Below, one piece after another: positions 54,746 to 63,409 of a stretch of 64,000 nucleotides of DNA. A model generated the notes under the pieces. It had not been told where the DNA came from, made no database searches, and was given only the letters and a program-made list of their open reading frames with translations. Position 1 is the first letter of the stretch. Every line of letters starts with the position of its first letter. A program made the translations under genes and the position numbers. This DNA comes from Gammaproteobacteria bacterium (GTDB lineage: Bacteria; Pseudomonadota; Gammaproteobacteria; Pseudomonadales; IMCC2047): positions 1 to 64,000 of the forward strand of contig JAJFKB010000025.1 in assembly GCA_021773395.1 (NCBI GenBank), given 5' to 3'.

Positions 54746-55507
54746 ATGAATTGTTTGGTTTCGCGCTGGCATGTGCCGGTACTCTTGTTTTTGCTACTAT
54801 CATCGCCTTTTACACAGGCGGCAGATCCTATTGGAATCCCCGCGCTCACGCTGACTACAGCGGAGGATGGCAGCCAGCAGTATACGGTAACCATTCAAAT
54901 CCTGTTCCTGATGACAGCGATTACGCTGTTGCCCGCGCTACTAATGATGATGACCTCCTTTACCCGTATCATCATTGTTTTTTCAATTCTCAGGCAGGCG
55001 CTGGGATTGCAGCAGACCCCTTCCAATCAGATATTATTAGGGCTGGCGCTGTTTCTTACTATCTTTATCATGTCTCCAGTGTTTGAAACGGTCAATCAGG
55101 TGGCGCTGCAGCCATATCTCGCCTCCGAACTGCAACCGCTGGAGGCGGTACAGCAGGCAGCGGCTCCGTTTCGGGAATTTATGCTGGGGCAAACTCGGGA
55201 AACGGATCTGGCGTTGTTTGCCAGGATAGCCGATGCCGGGCAATTTAACGATCCGCAGGAGATACCCTTTAGGATTCTGGTGCCGGCCTTTGTGACCAGT
55301 GAGCTAAAAACAGCTTTTCAAATTGGCTTTATGATTTTTATACCCTTCCTGGTTATCGATCTGGTGGTGGCCAGTGTGCTCATGGCGATGGGAATGATGA
55401 TGATGTCGCCGATCATTATTTCTTTACCCTTTAAAATTATGCTGTTTGTGCTGGTTGATGGGTGGGCGATGATTATTGGTTCGCTGGCGGCGAGTTATGG
55501 GGTCTAA
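54746..55507 (+). CDS. fliP: FliP, flagellar export gate protein
   Basis: Protein of 253 residues with a cleavable signal (ending near residue 25) and four membrane segments. Family signatures are [20 protein letters not shown] and [20 protein letters not shown]. Five copies form the core of the export gate with FliQ and FliR. ATG 54746 is chosen over the TTG at 54734. Confidence 0.97.
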   Translation: MNCLVSRWHVPVLLFLLLSSPFTQAADPIGIPALTLTTAEDGSQQYTVTIQILFLMTAITLLPALLMMMTSFTRIIIVFSILRQALGLQQTPSNQILLGLALFLTIFIMSPVFETVNQVALQPYLASELQPLEAVQQAAAPFREFMLGQTRETDLALFARIADAGQFNDPQEIPFRILVPAFVTSELKTAFQIGFMIFIPFLVIDLVVASVLMAMGMMMMSPIIISLPFKIMLFVLVDGWAMIIGSLAASYGV

Positions 55508-55551
55508 ATGACTCAACAGATATTTGTTGGCGTTAGCAGAGAGGTATCAAT

Positions 55552-55821
55552 ATGACACCTGAAGTAGTGGCGTCCCTGTTTGGCGAAGCTCTGTTTTTAG
55601 CGGTGCTGATGGTGGCGGTTATTGTTGTGCCCAGTTTGCTGGTCGGACTGGTGATCAGTATGTTCCAGGCGGCAACGCAGATCAATGAGCAGACTTTGAG
55701 TTTCCTGCCCCGGTTATTGGTGACGCTACTTACCATTATGGTAACCGGGCCCTGGTTGATTGGCCGCCTATTGGATTTTGCGAGCCGCTTGTTCACCAAT
55801 ATTCCAATGCTGATCGGATAG
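55552..55821 (+). CDS. fliQ: FliQ, flagellar export gate protein
   Basis: Protein of 89 residues, the normal size, with two membrane hairpins (LFLAVLMVAVIVVPSLLVGL and LLVTLLTIMVTGPWLIG) and the conserved FQAATQINEQTLSFLPR loop. It packs around the FliP-FliR core. Confidence 0.97.
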   Translation: MTPEVVASLFGEALFLAVLMVAVIVVPSLLVGLVISMFQAATQINEQTLSFLPRLLVTLLTIMVTGPWLIGRLLDFASRLFTNIPMLIG

Positions 55822-55828
55822 AAATCTA

Positions 55829-56608
55829 GTGTTTGAACTTCCCGCAGCTGAGATTACCGCCTGGATCGGGCGTTATTTATGGCCATTTTTCCGTATTAGT
55901 GCATTTTTTATGGCTATGCCGGTGATAGGTACACAGCTGGTTTCAATGCGTATACGCCTGGGTTTGTCGTTGGTAGTCACTTTGGCGGTGGTTCCAGTGT
56001 TGCCAGTTATGCCGCGGATTGATGGGCTGTCGTTAGCGGCCTATCTACTAATTGCCGAGCAAGTGCTGGTTGGGGTCGCAATGGCCTTCGTATTGCAGCT
56101 CTTATTCCAGATTTTTGTTGTGGCTGGGCAGATGATTTCCTACCAGATGGGCTTGGGTTTTGCCTCGATTGCTGATCCGGTTAACGGCGTGTCTGTGGCC
56201 GTTTTGAGCCAGTTTTATCTAATGTTGGTCATGCTGCTGTTTTTGGCTATGAATGGGCACCTGGTCGTAATCGAAGTGTTGATGGAGAGTTTTCGTGTGA
56301 TGCCAGTAACGCTTAACGGGTTTGAATTTGGCTGGCTATGGCGACTGGTTTCCTGGGGCAGCTGGATGTTTTCCAGTGCTGTGATCATTGCGTTACCGGC
56401 CGTTACCGCCTTGCTGATAGTGAATTTTTCATTTGGCATTATGAATCGGGCAGCGCCTCAACTAAACATATTCTCACTCGGATTTCCTTTTACTATGCTA
56501 CTTGGTTTGCTGATTGTATTTATCAGTTTGTCCGGGTTTCTACCGCAATATCAGGGTCTTGCTGAACAGGGGCTGATCATGACGCGTCAGCTGATAGGCA
56601 TACCCTAA
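55829..56608 (+). CDS. fliR: FliR, flagellar export gate protein
   Basis: Protein of 259 residues starting at GTG 55829. It has about six membrane segments and the FliR patterns RISAFFMAMPVIGTQLV, YQMGLGFASIADPVNG and FGIMNRAAPQLNIFSLGFP. Stop and the flhB start overlap (TAATG at 56606), so the two are coupled. Confidence 0.97.
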   Translation: MFELPAAEITAWIGRYLWPFFRISAFFMAMPVIGTQLVSMRIRLGLSLVVTLAVVPVLPVMPRIDGLSLAAYLLIAEQVLVGVAMAFVLQLLFQIFVVAGQMISYQMGLGFASIADPVNGVSVAVLSQFYLMLVMLLFLAMNGHLVVIEVLMESFRVMPVTLNGFEFGWLWRLVSWGSWMFSSAVIIALPAVTALLIVNFSFGIMNRAAPQLNIFSLGFPFTMLLGLLIVFISLSGFLPQYQGLAEQGLIMTRQLIGIP

Positions 56609-57741
56609 TGGCCGAGCAGGACAGCAGCCAGGAACGCACCGAGGAGGCGACCCCGAAACGTCGCCAGGATGCCAAGGAGAAAGGGGATATTGCGCGCTCC
56701 AAGGAGTTGAATACAGCGGCGATTCTAATTGGTGGTGCAGCCGGTATGTTGGCCTTTGGTGGTACCATTGTTGCTGGTCTTTCAAGGATGATGCGTTATA
56801 ACTTTGACCTTTCTCGTCGTGATATTTTTGAAGTAGATTTCATGGCGTTACATCTTAGTGCTTCTCTGATAGAAAGCCTTGTTTCCTTGCTGCCAATATT
56901 TATTGTGTTGTTGTTAGCGGCCATCATTGGTCCCTTGGCACTAGGTGGCTGGGTGCTCAGTGGCAAGGCATTAGCGCCACAATGGAGTCGCTTAAGCTTC
57001 ATTAAAGGCATTAAGCGTATGTTTGCCGCTCGGGCATTAGTGGAGCTCGTTAAAAGTATTGCAAAAGTAGTGTTGGTGGTGGCCCTGGCTGTACTGATCC
57101 TATATGCCATGAAACCCGATATCATTAGTATTGGTAAGCAGGATGTCATCCCCGCGATGGTGACGTCGCTTAACGTTGTCGCGTGGTCAATACTTGGGTT
57201 GAGTCTTACGATGATCGTTATCGCCAGCATCGATATTCCTTTCCAGCTTTTCGACCACTCGCGCAAACTTAAAATGACAAGACAGGAAGTCAAAGATGAG
57301 ATGAAAAACACTGAGGGTAAACCCGAAGTGAAAAGTCGTATTCGCCAATTACAGCATGATATTTCGCAACGTCGCATGATGTCGGCGGTGCCGGAAGCCG
57401 ATGTGGTGATTACCAACCCGGAACACTATGCTGTCGCTTTATGCTACAACTCAAACCAAATGGGGGCGCCTATTGTCGTAGCTAAAGGTGCAGATCTGGT
57501 GGCGCTAAAAATAAGAGAGATAGCCAAGGCCAATCAGGTGCCGATGCTAGCGGCGCCACCTCTTGCCCGAGCCGTTTTCTACAGCACGGAAATCGATCAT
57601 GAGATTCCTGCAGGCCTCTATGTGGCAGTGGCGCAAGTGCTCGCTTACGTATTTCAGCTGAAACGTTTTCATGACGGTAAAGGTCAGCGACCCGGAACGA
57701 TGCCAGACCTTGAAATACCGGAATCGCTAAAAAGAGATTAG
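56608..57741 (+). CDS. flhB: FlhB, flagellar export gate switch protein
   Basis: Protein of 377 residues. It opens with the family N-terminus (SSQERTEEATPKRRQDAKEK), has four membrane segments (about 30-215) and a cytoplasmic domain. The self-cleavage motif reads N270-P271-E272-H273, where most flagellar FlhB proteins have NPTH. The scissile Asn-Pro is kept, so cleavage is likely. It switches export specificity from hook to filament together with FliK. After it the cluster is interrupted by two minus-strand genes. Confidence 0.96.
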   Translation: MAEQDSSQERTEEATPKRRQDAKEKGDIARSKELNTAAILIGGAAGMLAFGGTIVAGLSRMMRYNFDLSRRDIFEVDFMALHLSASLIESLVSLLPIFIVLLLAAIIGPLALGGWVLSGKALAPQWSRLSFIKGIKRMFAARALVELVKSIAKVVLVVALAVLILYAMKPDIISIGKQDVIPAMVTSLNVVAWSILGLSLTMIVIASIDIPFQLFDHSRKLKMTRQEVKDEMKNTEGKPEVKSRIRQLQHDISQRRMMSAVPEADVVITNPEHYAVALCYNSNQMGAPIVVAKGADLVALKIREIAKANQVPMLAAPPLARAVFYSTEIDHEIPAGLYVAVAQVLAYVFQLKRFHDGKGQRPGTMPDLEIPESLKRD

Positions 57742-57752
57742 AGTAGCAGGCC

Positions 57753-58124
57753 CTAGAACAGTTCCTTTCTGAGCATAAAGTAAACTGCACCGACCAGGCA
57801 AAGGCCGGCCCACAAATAATCGAGCTTTAGTGGTTCTTTCATGTACATAACGGAAAAGGGCACAAACACTGTCAGCGTTATGACCTCCTGAAGAATTTTG
57901 AGCTGCCCAATATTAAGTACGGTATAGCCAATGCGATTGGCGGGGACTTGCAATAAATATTCGGATAACGCGATTACCCAGCTCACGATAGCGGCAATTA
58001 TCTATGGTTTGTGGTTAAGCTCTTTTAGGTGGGCATACCAGGCAAATGTCATGAACAGATTGCTGCAAATGAGCCGGCCAATTGGCAGGAAGAGAGGGTG
58101 AAGGTTATGTAGAAAGGTGCTCAT
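57753..58124 (-). pseudogene. DUF486 (small DMT-family) membrane protein gene with in-frame amber stop
   Basis: Read from ATG 58124, which overlaps the upstream stop as ATGA, the frame gives a normal DUF486 start (ICSNLFMTFAWYAHLKELNH), then TAG at 58004-58002 as codon 41, then continues in the same frame with the rest of the family (SWVIALSEYLLQVPANRIGY, QLKILQEVITLTVFVPFSVM, LDYLWAGLCLVGAVYFMLRK) to 57753. Relatives normally have tryptophan near the stop position, and TGG to TAG is one base. So this is a full-length 123-residue gene with a single nonsense change. A sequencing error or stop read-through are the alternatives. A GTG at 57986 could start only the C-terminal 77 residues. Confidence 0.82.
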
Positions 58125-58909
58125 CTCGATATGATTGGTTGATAGTCGCAGTTTTCTATTTGAACACTCAGGTCATTACTATCGAGCACCAGCGCAGCGA
58201 TCCATTCCGGGCCTGCTGCCAAATTAGCTACCACCCAGTTATCGGGTTTGCTGTTTAACAACAGTGGCCTGAATTGGTCCGCTGCAAAATCTTCCAACGC
58301 AAACTCCAATTTGTCATCCCCACCGCGCAGCCCTGTTCCCTGTGCTTTCTTGAATGCCTCAAACTGCGTCCAGGCACGCAGAAAAGCTGCTTTTTGGTTT
58401 GTTCCGCTCAATTTTTCGATAGCTGCTACCGTAGTGTCAGAAAAATAGCGCCGAGTTAAAGGGGCAATTTTTCTATGGATGCTCATGTGCTCTAAATCAA
58501 TCCCCACCTCATGATCTAGAGTTATCGCTAATAACGCTAATTTTGCGCAGTGGGTTAGATTAAACCGAATGTCAGAGCTGTATTCGCCGGGTTTTAAAAC
58601 TGGTTTGTTAAAGCCGGTAGTTGTCAGCTTTAAATTCGCCGGGGCCACTTGAAGATGGTCGGCGAGAATGCTGCGCACAGCATAGTGGGCCGCTATATAG
58701 CGCTGCTTCGAGTTCGCATGGTGAAATTTGTCGGCCCTCGCCTTTTCCTCCTGATCAAGCTGTTTATAAAGCGCGGAGATGGAGGGCCGGTCGTGCGCTA
58801 GCGGAATATGCCACACCTGTACCGTATTTGGTTTTAATTCTATTGTGGACGCTAGTGTGGTCAAAGTTAATTGGTTTCCGTGTCGAGCGCGCCAGCAAAC
58901 GGCCATCAA
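58121..58909 (-). CDS. 4'-phosphopantetheinyl transferase (Sfp type)
   Basis: Protein of 262 residues. It moves phosphopantetheine from CoA onto carrier proteins. The Sfp-type signatures are GFNKPVLKPG, FNLTHCAKLALLAI, the magnesium site VGIDLEHM and WTQFEAFKKAQGTGL (usual form W-x-KEA-x-x-K-x-x-G). In the last, the KEA lysine position is F, but the glutamate and second lysine remain. It is on the minus strand inside a flagellar cluster and coupled to the DUF486 gene. It is not expected to act in flagella; a fatty-acid or polyketide/peptide carrier protein elsewhere is its likely target. The start could be at an internal Met. Confidence 0.85.
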   Translation of the reverse strand: MMAVCWRARHGNQLTLTTLASTIELKPNTVQVWHIPLAHDRPSISALYKQLDQEEKARADKFHHANSKQRYIAAHYAVRSILADHLQVAPANLKLTTTGFNKPVLKPGEYSSDIRFNLTHCAKLALLAITLDHEVGIDLEHMSIHRKIAPLTRRYFSDTTVAAIEKLSGTNQKAAFLRAWTQFEAFKKAQGTGLRGGDDKLEFALEDFAADQFRPLLLNSKPDNWVVANLAAGPEWIAALVLDSNDLSVQIENCDYQPIISR

Positions 58910-59000
58910 ATTTATCGTATCAGACGCAAGCTTATATTAACCCTTATGAGCATGCCAGTAGCAACCAATAACCAATAAATTGTTTGGGAAATCGGGAAAG

Positions 59001-59016
59001 TGGACGGAATTTTGCA
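59001..59016 (+). promoter_or_regulatory. sigma-54 promoter of flhA
   Basis: TGGACGGAATTTTGCA has GG and GC 10 bases apart and a perfect TTGCA. It is 85 bases before the flhA start and explains how flhA is read despite the minus-strand genes that separate it from flhB. Confidence 0.68.
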
Positions 59017-59100
59017 AGGATTAAGATTGGATATAAAAGCGTCAATTTTTTGATGCCCGGGATATTCATCTTTTTGGCAGAGCTTTTCAATTGGAGTTGC

Positions 59101-61215
59101 ATGAACCAGACGGCTGTTTTCCATAATATAAGAATTGTCGCACAGGGCAATTTTCTGATTCCGTTGCTGCTGTTGGTAGTGCTGGGCATGATGACGTTAC
59201 CGGTGCCTCCCTTTCTGCTGGATGTTGCATTTTCCTTTAACATTACACTGGCACTGGTGGTCTTGCTGGTAGGTGTTTATTCATTAAGACCTCTGGACTT
59301 TGCGGTATTTCCCACGGTGCTGCTTGTTTCCACTTTGCTGCGCTTGGCTCTTAACGTCGCCTCTACTCGCGTGGTTTTGTTGCGCGGACATGAAGGCGGT
59401 GATGCGGCGGGTAAGGTCATTGAAGCCTTTGGTTCCGTAGTGATCGGCGGGAGCTACGTTGTGGGTTTGGTGGTATTCCTGATTCTGATCATTATCAACT
59501 TCGTGGTTGTCACCAAAGGTGCCGGCCGCATATCAGAGGTTACCGCTCGCTTTACTCTGGATTCTATGCCGGGTAAACAGATGGCGATCGATGCGGATTT
59601 GAATGCTGGTCTGATCAACCAGGATGAGGCCAAGGAGCGTCGTGTGGAAGTTGCCCGGGAAGCTGATTTTTACGGGGCGATGGACGGTGCCAGTAAATTT
59701 GTTCGTGGTGATGCGGTGGCGGGTCTATTGATTTTGGTCATCAATATTATTGGTGGACTTAGTATAGGCATGGCTCAGCATGGTTTGGATTTTGGCACCG
59801 CTATGCGCTATTACTCGCTGCTAACCATTGGCGACGGCCTGGTTGCGCAAATTCCGGCGCTGCTGTTATCTACAGCGGCTGCAATCATAGTGACTCGGGT
59901 CAATACCGAGCATGAAATGTCGAAGCAAATTACCAGTCAGATGTTCACATCACCAAAAGCCCTGACGGTGGCGGCTGTGATACTGGCAACCATGGGCCTG
60001 ATTCCAGGTATGCCTCATGTCGCATTTTTAGGGCTTGCGGCGATGGCGGGAGCAGGAGCCTACTGGATCGTTCGCATCCAGCAGCAGAAGAAAGTGCAGG
60101 TAGAGGAGGAGCAGAGTCAGATAGCTCAGTTAGCACAACCTGCGACGGAGACTCAGGAGCTGAGCTGGGATGATGTGATGCCGGTGGATATGATTGGCTT
60201 AGAGGTGGGTTATCGGTTGATACCCTTGGTCGACAAAACTCAGGGTGGTCAGCTGCTGGGCCGTATTAAAGGCATCCGTCGCAAGCTGTCACAAGATCTT
60301 GGTTTTCTCATGCCAACGGTGCATATCAGAGATAACCTTGATTTGGCTCCAAACTGCTATCGTATCACCCTGATGGGCGTTGCGCTGGCAGAAGCAGATA
60401 TATATCCCGACCGTGAACTGGCTATTAATCCGGGTCAGGTTTTTGGCACTTTGCAGGGAGTGGCGGGTAAGGATCCTGCGTTTGGCCTGGAGGCAGTATG
60501 GATTGAAGAAGGGCAGAAGGATCAGGCACAGACTTTGGGGTATACCGTGGTCGATGCAAGTACTGTCATTGCCACACACCTTAATCAGATAATGCAGAAG
60601 CATGCTCACGAACTCCTGGGCCACGAAGAAGTTCAGCGTTTGATGGATGTGTTGAGCAAGAGTTCTCCCAAATTGGCCGAAGACCTGGTGCCAGGCATGA
60701 TTCCCCATAGTGTATTTCTGAAAGTATTACAGAATCTGTTAATGGAGCAGGTAGCGATTCGGGATATTCGAACCATTGCGGAAGCGATCGCGGAAGTAGC
60801 ACCGAAGAGCCAGGATACCGGTATGTTGACTGCGGTAGTGCGAATTTCCCTGGCCCGCTCTATCGTGCATGGCATTGTTGGCAACCAGCCGATGCTGGAG
60901 GTGATTACGCTTGATCCCGCACTCGAACAGTTACTGATGAAGTCGGTTCAGCAGGCTCAGCAATTGGGTGATGTCAGCGAAGAGTCCGCCGTGCTGGAAC
61001 CAAGCATGGCGGAACGCCTGCAGACCTCGCTAACCCAGGCGGCCGAAAAACAGGAATTATTAGGTAAGCCACCGGTGTTGTTGGTGGCGGCACCTATCCG
61101 CCCGCTAATGGCGCGTTTTGTGCGCTTTGGGCTGCAGAATGTACAAGTACTGTCTTACCAAGAGATTCCCGATAACCGTCAAGTTACGATTGTGGCGACT
61201 GTCGGTCGGAATTAG
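59101..61215 (+). CDS. flhA: FlhA, flagellar export gate protein
   Basis: Protein of 704 residues with about eight N-terminal membrane segments (to about 320) and a large cytoplasmic export-dock domain. Family signatures are VFPTVLLVSTLLRLALNVAS, VTKGAGRISEVTARFTLDSM and the FHIPEP-like segment with DSMPGKQMAIDADLNAGLI. ATG 59101 has GGAG just before it; the open frame upstream of it is not coding. Normal length. Confidence 0.97.
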   Translation: MNQTAVFHNIRIVAQGNFLIPLLLLVVLGMMTLPVPPFLLDVAFSFNITLALVVLLVGVYSLRPLDFAVFPTVLLVSTLLRLALNVASTRVVLLRGHEGGDAAGKVIEAFGSVVIGGSYVVGLVVFLILIIINFVVVTKGAGRISEVTARFTLDSMPGKQMAIDADLNAGLINQDEAKERRVEVAREADFYGAMDGASKFVRGDAVAGLLILVINIIGGLSIGMAQHGLDFGTAMRYYSLLTIGDGLVAQIPALLLSTAAAIIVTRVNTEHEMSKQITSQMFTSPKALTVAAVILATMGLIPGMPHVAFLGLAAMAGAGAYWIVRIQQQKKVQVEEEQSQIAQLAQPATETQELSWDDVMPVDMIGLEVGYRLIPLVDKTQGGQLLGRIKGIRRKLSQDLGFLMPTVHIRDNLDLAPNCYRITLMGVALAEADIYPDRELAINPGQVFGTLQGVAGKDPAFGLEAVWIEEGQKDQAQTLGYTVVDASTVIATHLNQIMQKHAHELLGHEEVQRLMDVLSKSSPKLAEDLVPGMIPHSVFLKVLQNLLMEQVAIRDIRTIAEAIAEVAPKSQDTGMLTAVVRISLARSIVHGIVGNQPMLEVITLDPALEQLLMKSVQQAQQLGDVSEESAVLEPSMAERLQTSLTQAAEKQELLGKPPVLLVAAPIRPLMARFVRFGLQNVQVLSYQEIPDNRQVTIVATVGRN

Positions 61216-61245
61216 GAGTAGATCATGAGAACGGAGAGTAACCCT

Positions 61246-62496
61246 ATGAAGGTAAAACGCTATGTTGCTGAAGATATGCGCCAAGGCTTGAAGTTGGTGC
61301 GTGATGATCTGGGGCCCGATGCGGTGATTTTATCCAGTAAGCGGATTCCCGAGGGTATAGAGATATTATCCACACTGGAGTATGACGAGACTGAAGCCTT
61401 GTCAGCGATTGCTGCACAGGCGCAGATCCAGGATCTGCAAGCCGAGGCAGAGACGCAAGAAAATTCTGTGTCAGAGGATGAGAAACCACAGGATCAGTTG
61501 GATTCGGTGTTCCAGCAATTGTTGAATCAACATACGCAACACCGGGCTGTTGATACGGTCGATCATGAGCTCATGGCGGCCATGCGCTCGGAAATAGAAA
61601 ATCTCAGATTGTTGCTAAAGGATCAGATGGAGCATATCAAACAGGAAAGCTGGAGTGCCAGAAATCCCACCGAAGCGTCTATTTTGAAAAGGTTGGAGCA
61701 GCATGGGCTCAGTTCGGCGGTGGCCCTGTCCATTATTCGAAGAATGCCAGCCTATGCAACAATTGACGAGAGTTGGAGCGGCGCACTTGAGGAGCTAAAT
61801 CATCAGCTTAAGGTGGTTGATGAAAGATGTTTTAATCAGGGAGTGGTCGCGTTGCTGGGTCCTACGGGTGCGGGTAAAACTACCACGATGGCAAAGCTGG
61901 CGGTGCGATATGCGCTGCGCCATGGTAGAGACAACCTGGCATTGGTGACCACGGATTGCTATCGGCTGGCCGCCTATGAACAGCTCAAAACACTGGGTCG
62001 TATCATTGATGTACCGGTGCGTCTGGTGGATGAGCATACCAGTTTGAATAAAGTGCTGCGCTCGTTACGCCATAAACCAATGGTTTTTATAGATACCGCC
62101 GGTTTCAATACTTTATCAGAAGATCGTCGAAATCAATTGGATGAAATTGATCAGGTTAAGGCGAATGTGAAAAAGCTTTTGGTGTTACCCTGCACCAGTC
62201 AGGGAGCGGTGTTGAATGCGGCTTATAAACTGGTAGAGAAGAGCCATATTGACGCCTGTGTCCTGAGTAAACTCGATGAGAGGGGAAGAATTGGTGAACT
62301 ATTAAGTCTATTGGTAGAAAAACGGCTCCCGGTGGCCTATATTACAAATGGACAGACAATTCCAAATGATATCGAATTAGCGAAGGCCGATGCCTTGGTG
62401 GACTATTTTTGTGAGTCCGGCGAAACAGATGCTACCCCGGTGTTGGGTATATTTAATACTGCACCGCCAGAGTTGGCATCAAGAGTGCACTTTTGA
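61246..62496 (+). CDS. flhF: FlhF, SRP-like GTPase for polar flagellum placement
   Basis: Protein of 416 residues. The N-terminus (MKVKRYVAEDMRQGLKLVRD) is the FlhF opening and favours ATG 61246; ATG 61225, seven codons earlier, also has a good ribosome site (AGGAG) and may be used. The SRP-type GTPase domain has G1 GPTGAGKTTTMAKLA near residue 205, VTTDCYRLAAYEQLKTLGR and the G3 motif DTAGFN. It sets the polar site and number of flagella together with FleN. Its presence supports a polar flagellum. Confidence 0.96.
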   Translation: MKVKRYVAEDMRQGLKLVRDDLGPDAVILSSKRIPEGIEILSTLEYDETEALSAIAAQAQIQDLQAEAETQENSVSEDEKPQDQLDSVFQQLLNQHTQHRAVDTVDHELMAAMRSEIENLRLLLKDQMEHIKQESWSARNPTEASILKRLEQHGLSSAVALSIIRRMPAYATIDESWSGALEELNHQLKVVDERCFNQGVVALLGPTGAGKTTTMAKLAVRYALRHGRDNLALVTTDCYRLAAYEQLKTLGRIIDVPVRLVDEHTSLNKVLRSLRHKPMVFIDTAGFNTLSEDRRNQLDEIDQVKANVKKLLVLPCTSQGAVLNAAYKLVEKSHIDACVLSKLDERGRIGELLSLLVEKRLPVAYITNGQTIPNDIELAKADALVDYFCESGETDATPVLGIFNTAPPELASRVHF

Positions 62497-62539
62497 GAGT
62501 AGATATGAGCTTATTAGCACTAAACAGAGTGGTCAGTCG

Positions 62540-63364
62540 ATGAGTCGTGTGAATCCAGTACGTGTCATCGCGGTTACTGGCGGTAAAGGTGGAATAGGCA
62601 AAACCAATGTGTCGGTCAACTTAAGCATGGCACTGGCGAAGCTTGGGCGAAGAGTCGTTTTGCTGGATGCTGATCTGGGACTGGCTAATGTGGATGTATT
62701 GTTGGGAATTCAGGCCGACAGAAATATTGCTGATGTCCTGGAAGGAGAATGCTCACTGCTGGATGTCATGGTTGACGGGCCGATGGGTATTAGAGTTGTG
62801 CCCGCGTCCTCTGGTGTTCGCTCCATGGCTTCTTTAACACCTGCTCAGCATTCCGGATTGATTCAGGCATTCAGCGAGATCGATGATAAGCTGGATGTGC
62901 TGATTATCGATACCGCCGCAGGTATTTCAGATTCTGTTACCAGTTTTGTGCACGCGGCTCAAGAGGTTCTGGTGGTGGTGTGCAACGAACCTACTTCAAT
63001 TACGGATGCATACGCATTAATCAAGGTACTTAACAGGGACCATGGTATCTTTAAGTTCAATATATTGGCGAATATGGTGCAATCGCCAAAAGATTCTCAA
63101 GAGATATTTCAAAAACTCAACACCGTTTCTGATCGATTTCTCAATGTGGCGTTGAAATTTGTCGGTGCAATTCCCTTTGATGATCTGTTAATAAAATCGG
63201 TCAAAAAGCGCCAGCCAGTATATGCGGCTTATCCTCGAGCAGTATCATCACTGGCATTCAGGGATCTGGCGAATGAAATTGATAAGTGGCCTTTGCCAAA
63301 ATCACCGAAGGGACATCTGGAATTTTTTATCGAGCGGCTTATTCAAAGTGAAGTGGGTGTGTAG
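62540..63364 (+). CDS. fleN: FleN (FlhG), MinD-like flagellar number regulator
   Basis: Protein of 274 residues starting at ATG 62540. The deviant Walker A is GGKGGIGKTN at residues 14-23, followed by LDADLGLANVDVLLGI and DVLIIDTAAGISDSV, all typical of the MinD/ParA group. In Pseudomonas FleN binds FleQ and limits flagella to one. It ends in a short helix (EFFIERLIQSEVG) as in the family. It stands between flhF and fliA as usual. Confidence 0.95.
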   Translation: MSRVNPVRVIAVTGGKGGIGKTNVSVNLSMALAKLGRRVVLLDADLGLANVDVLLGIQADRNIADVLEGECSLLDVMVDGPMGIRVVPASSGVRSMASLTPAQHSGLIQAFSEIDDKLDVLIIDTAAGISDSVTSFVHAAQEVLVVVCNEPTSITDAYALIKVLNRDHGIFKFNILANMVQSPKDSQEIFQKLNTVSDRFLNVALKFVGAIPFDDLLIKSVKKRQPVYAAYPRAVSSLAFRDLANEIDKWPLPKSPKGHLEFFIERLIQSEVGV

Positions 63365-63409
63365 CCCGCAGTAACTGAGCCCGATTATTTGGAAGCCGAT
63401 TTATAGCTT

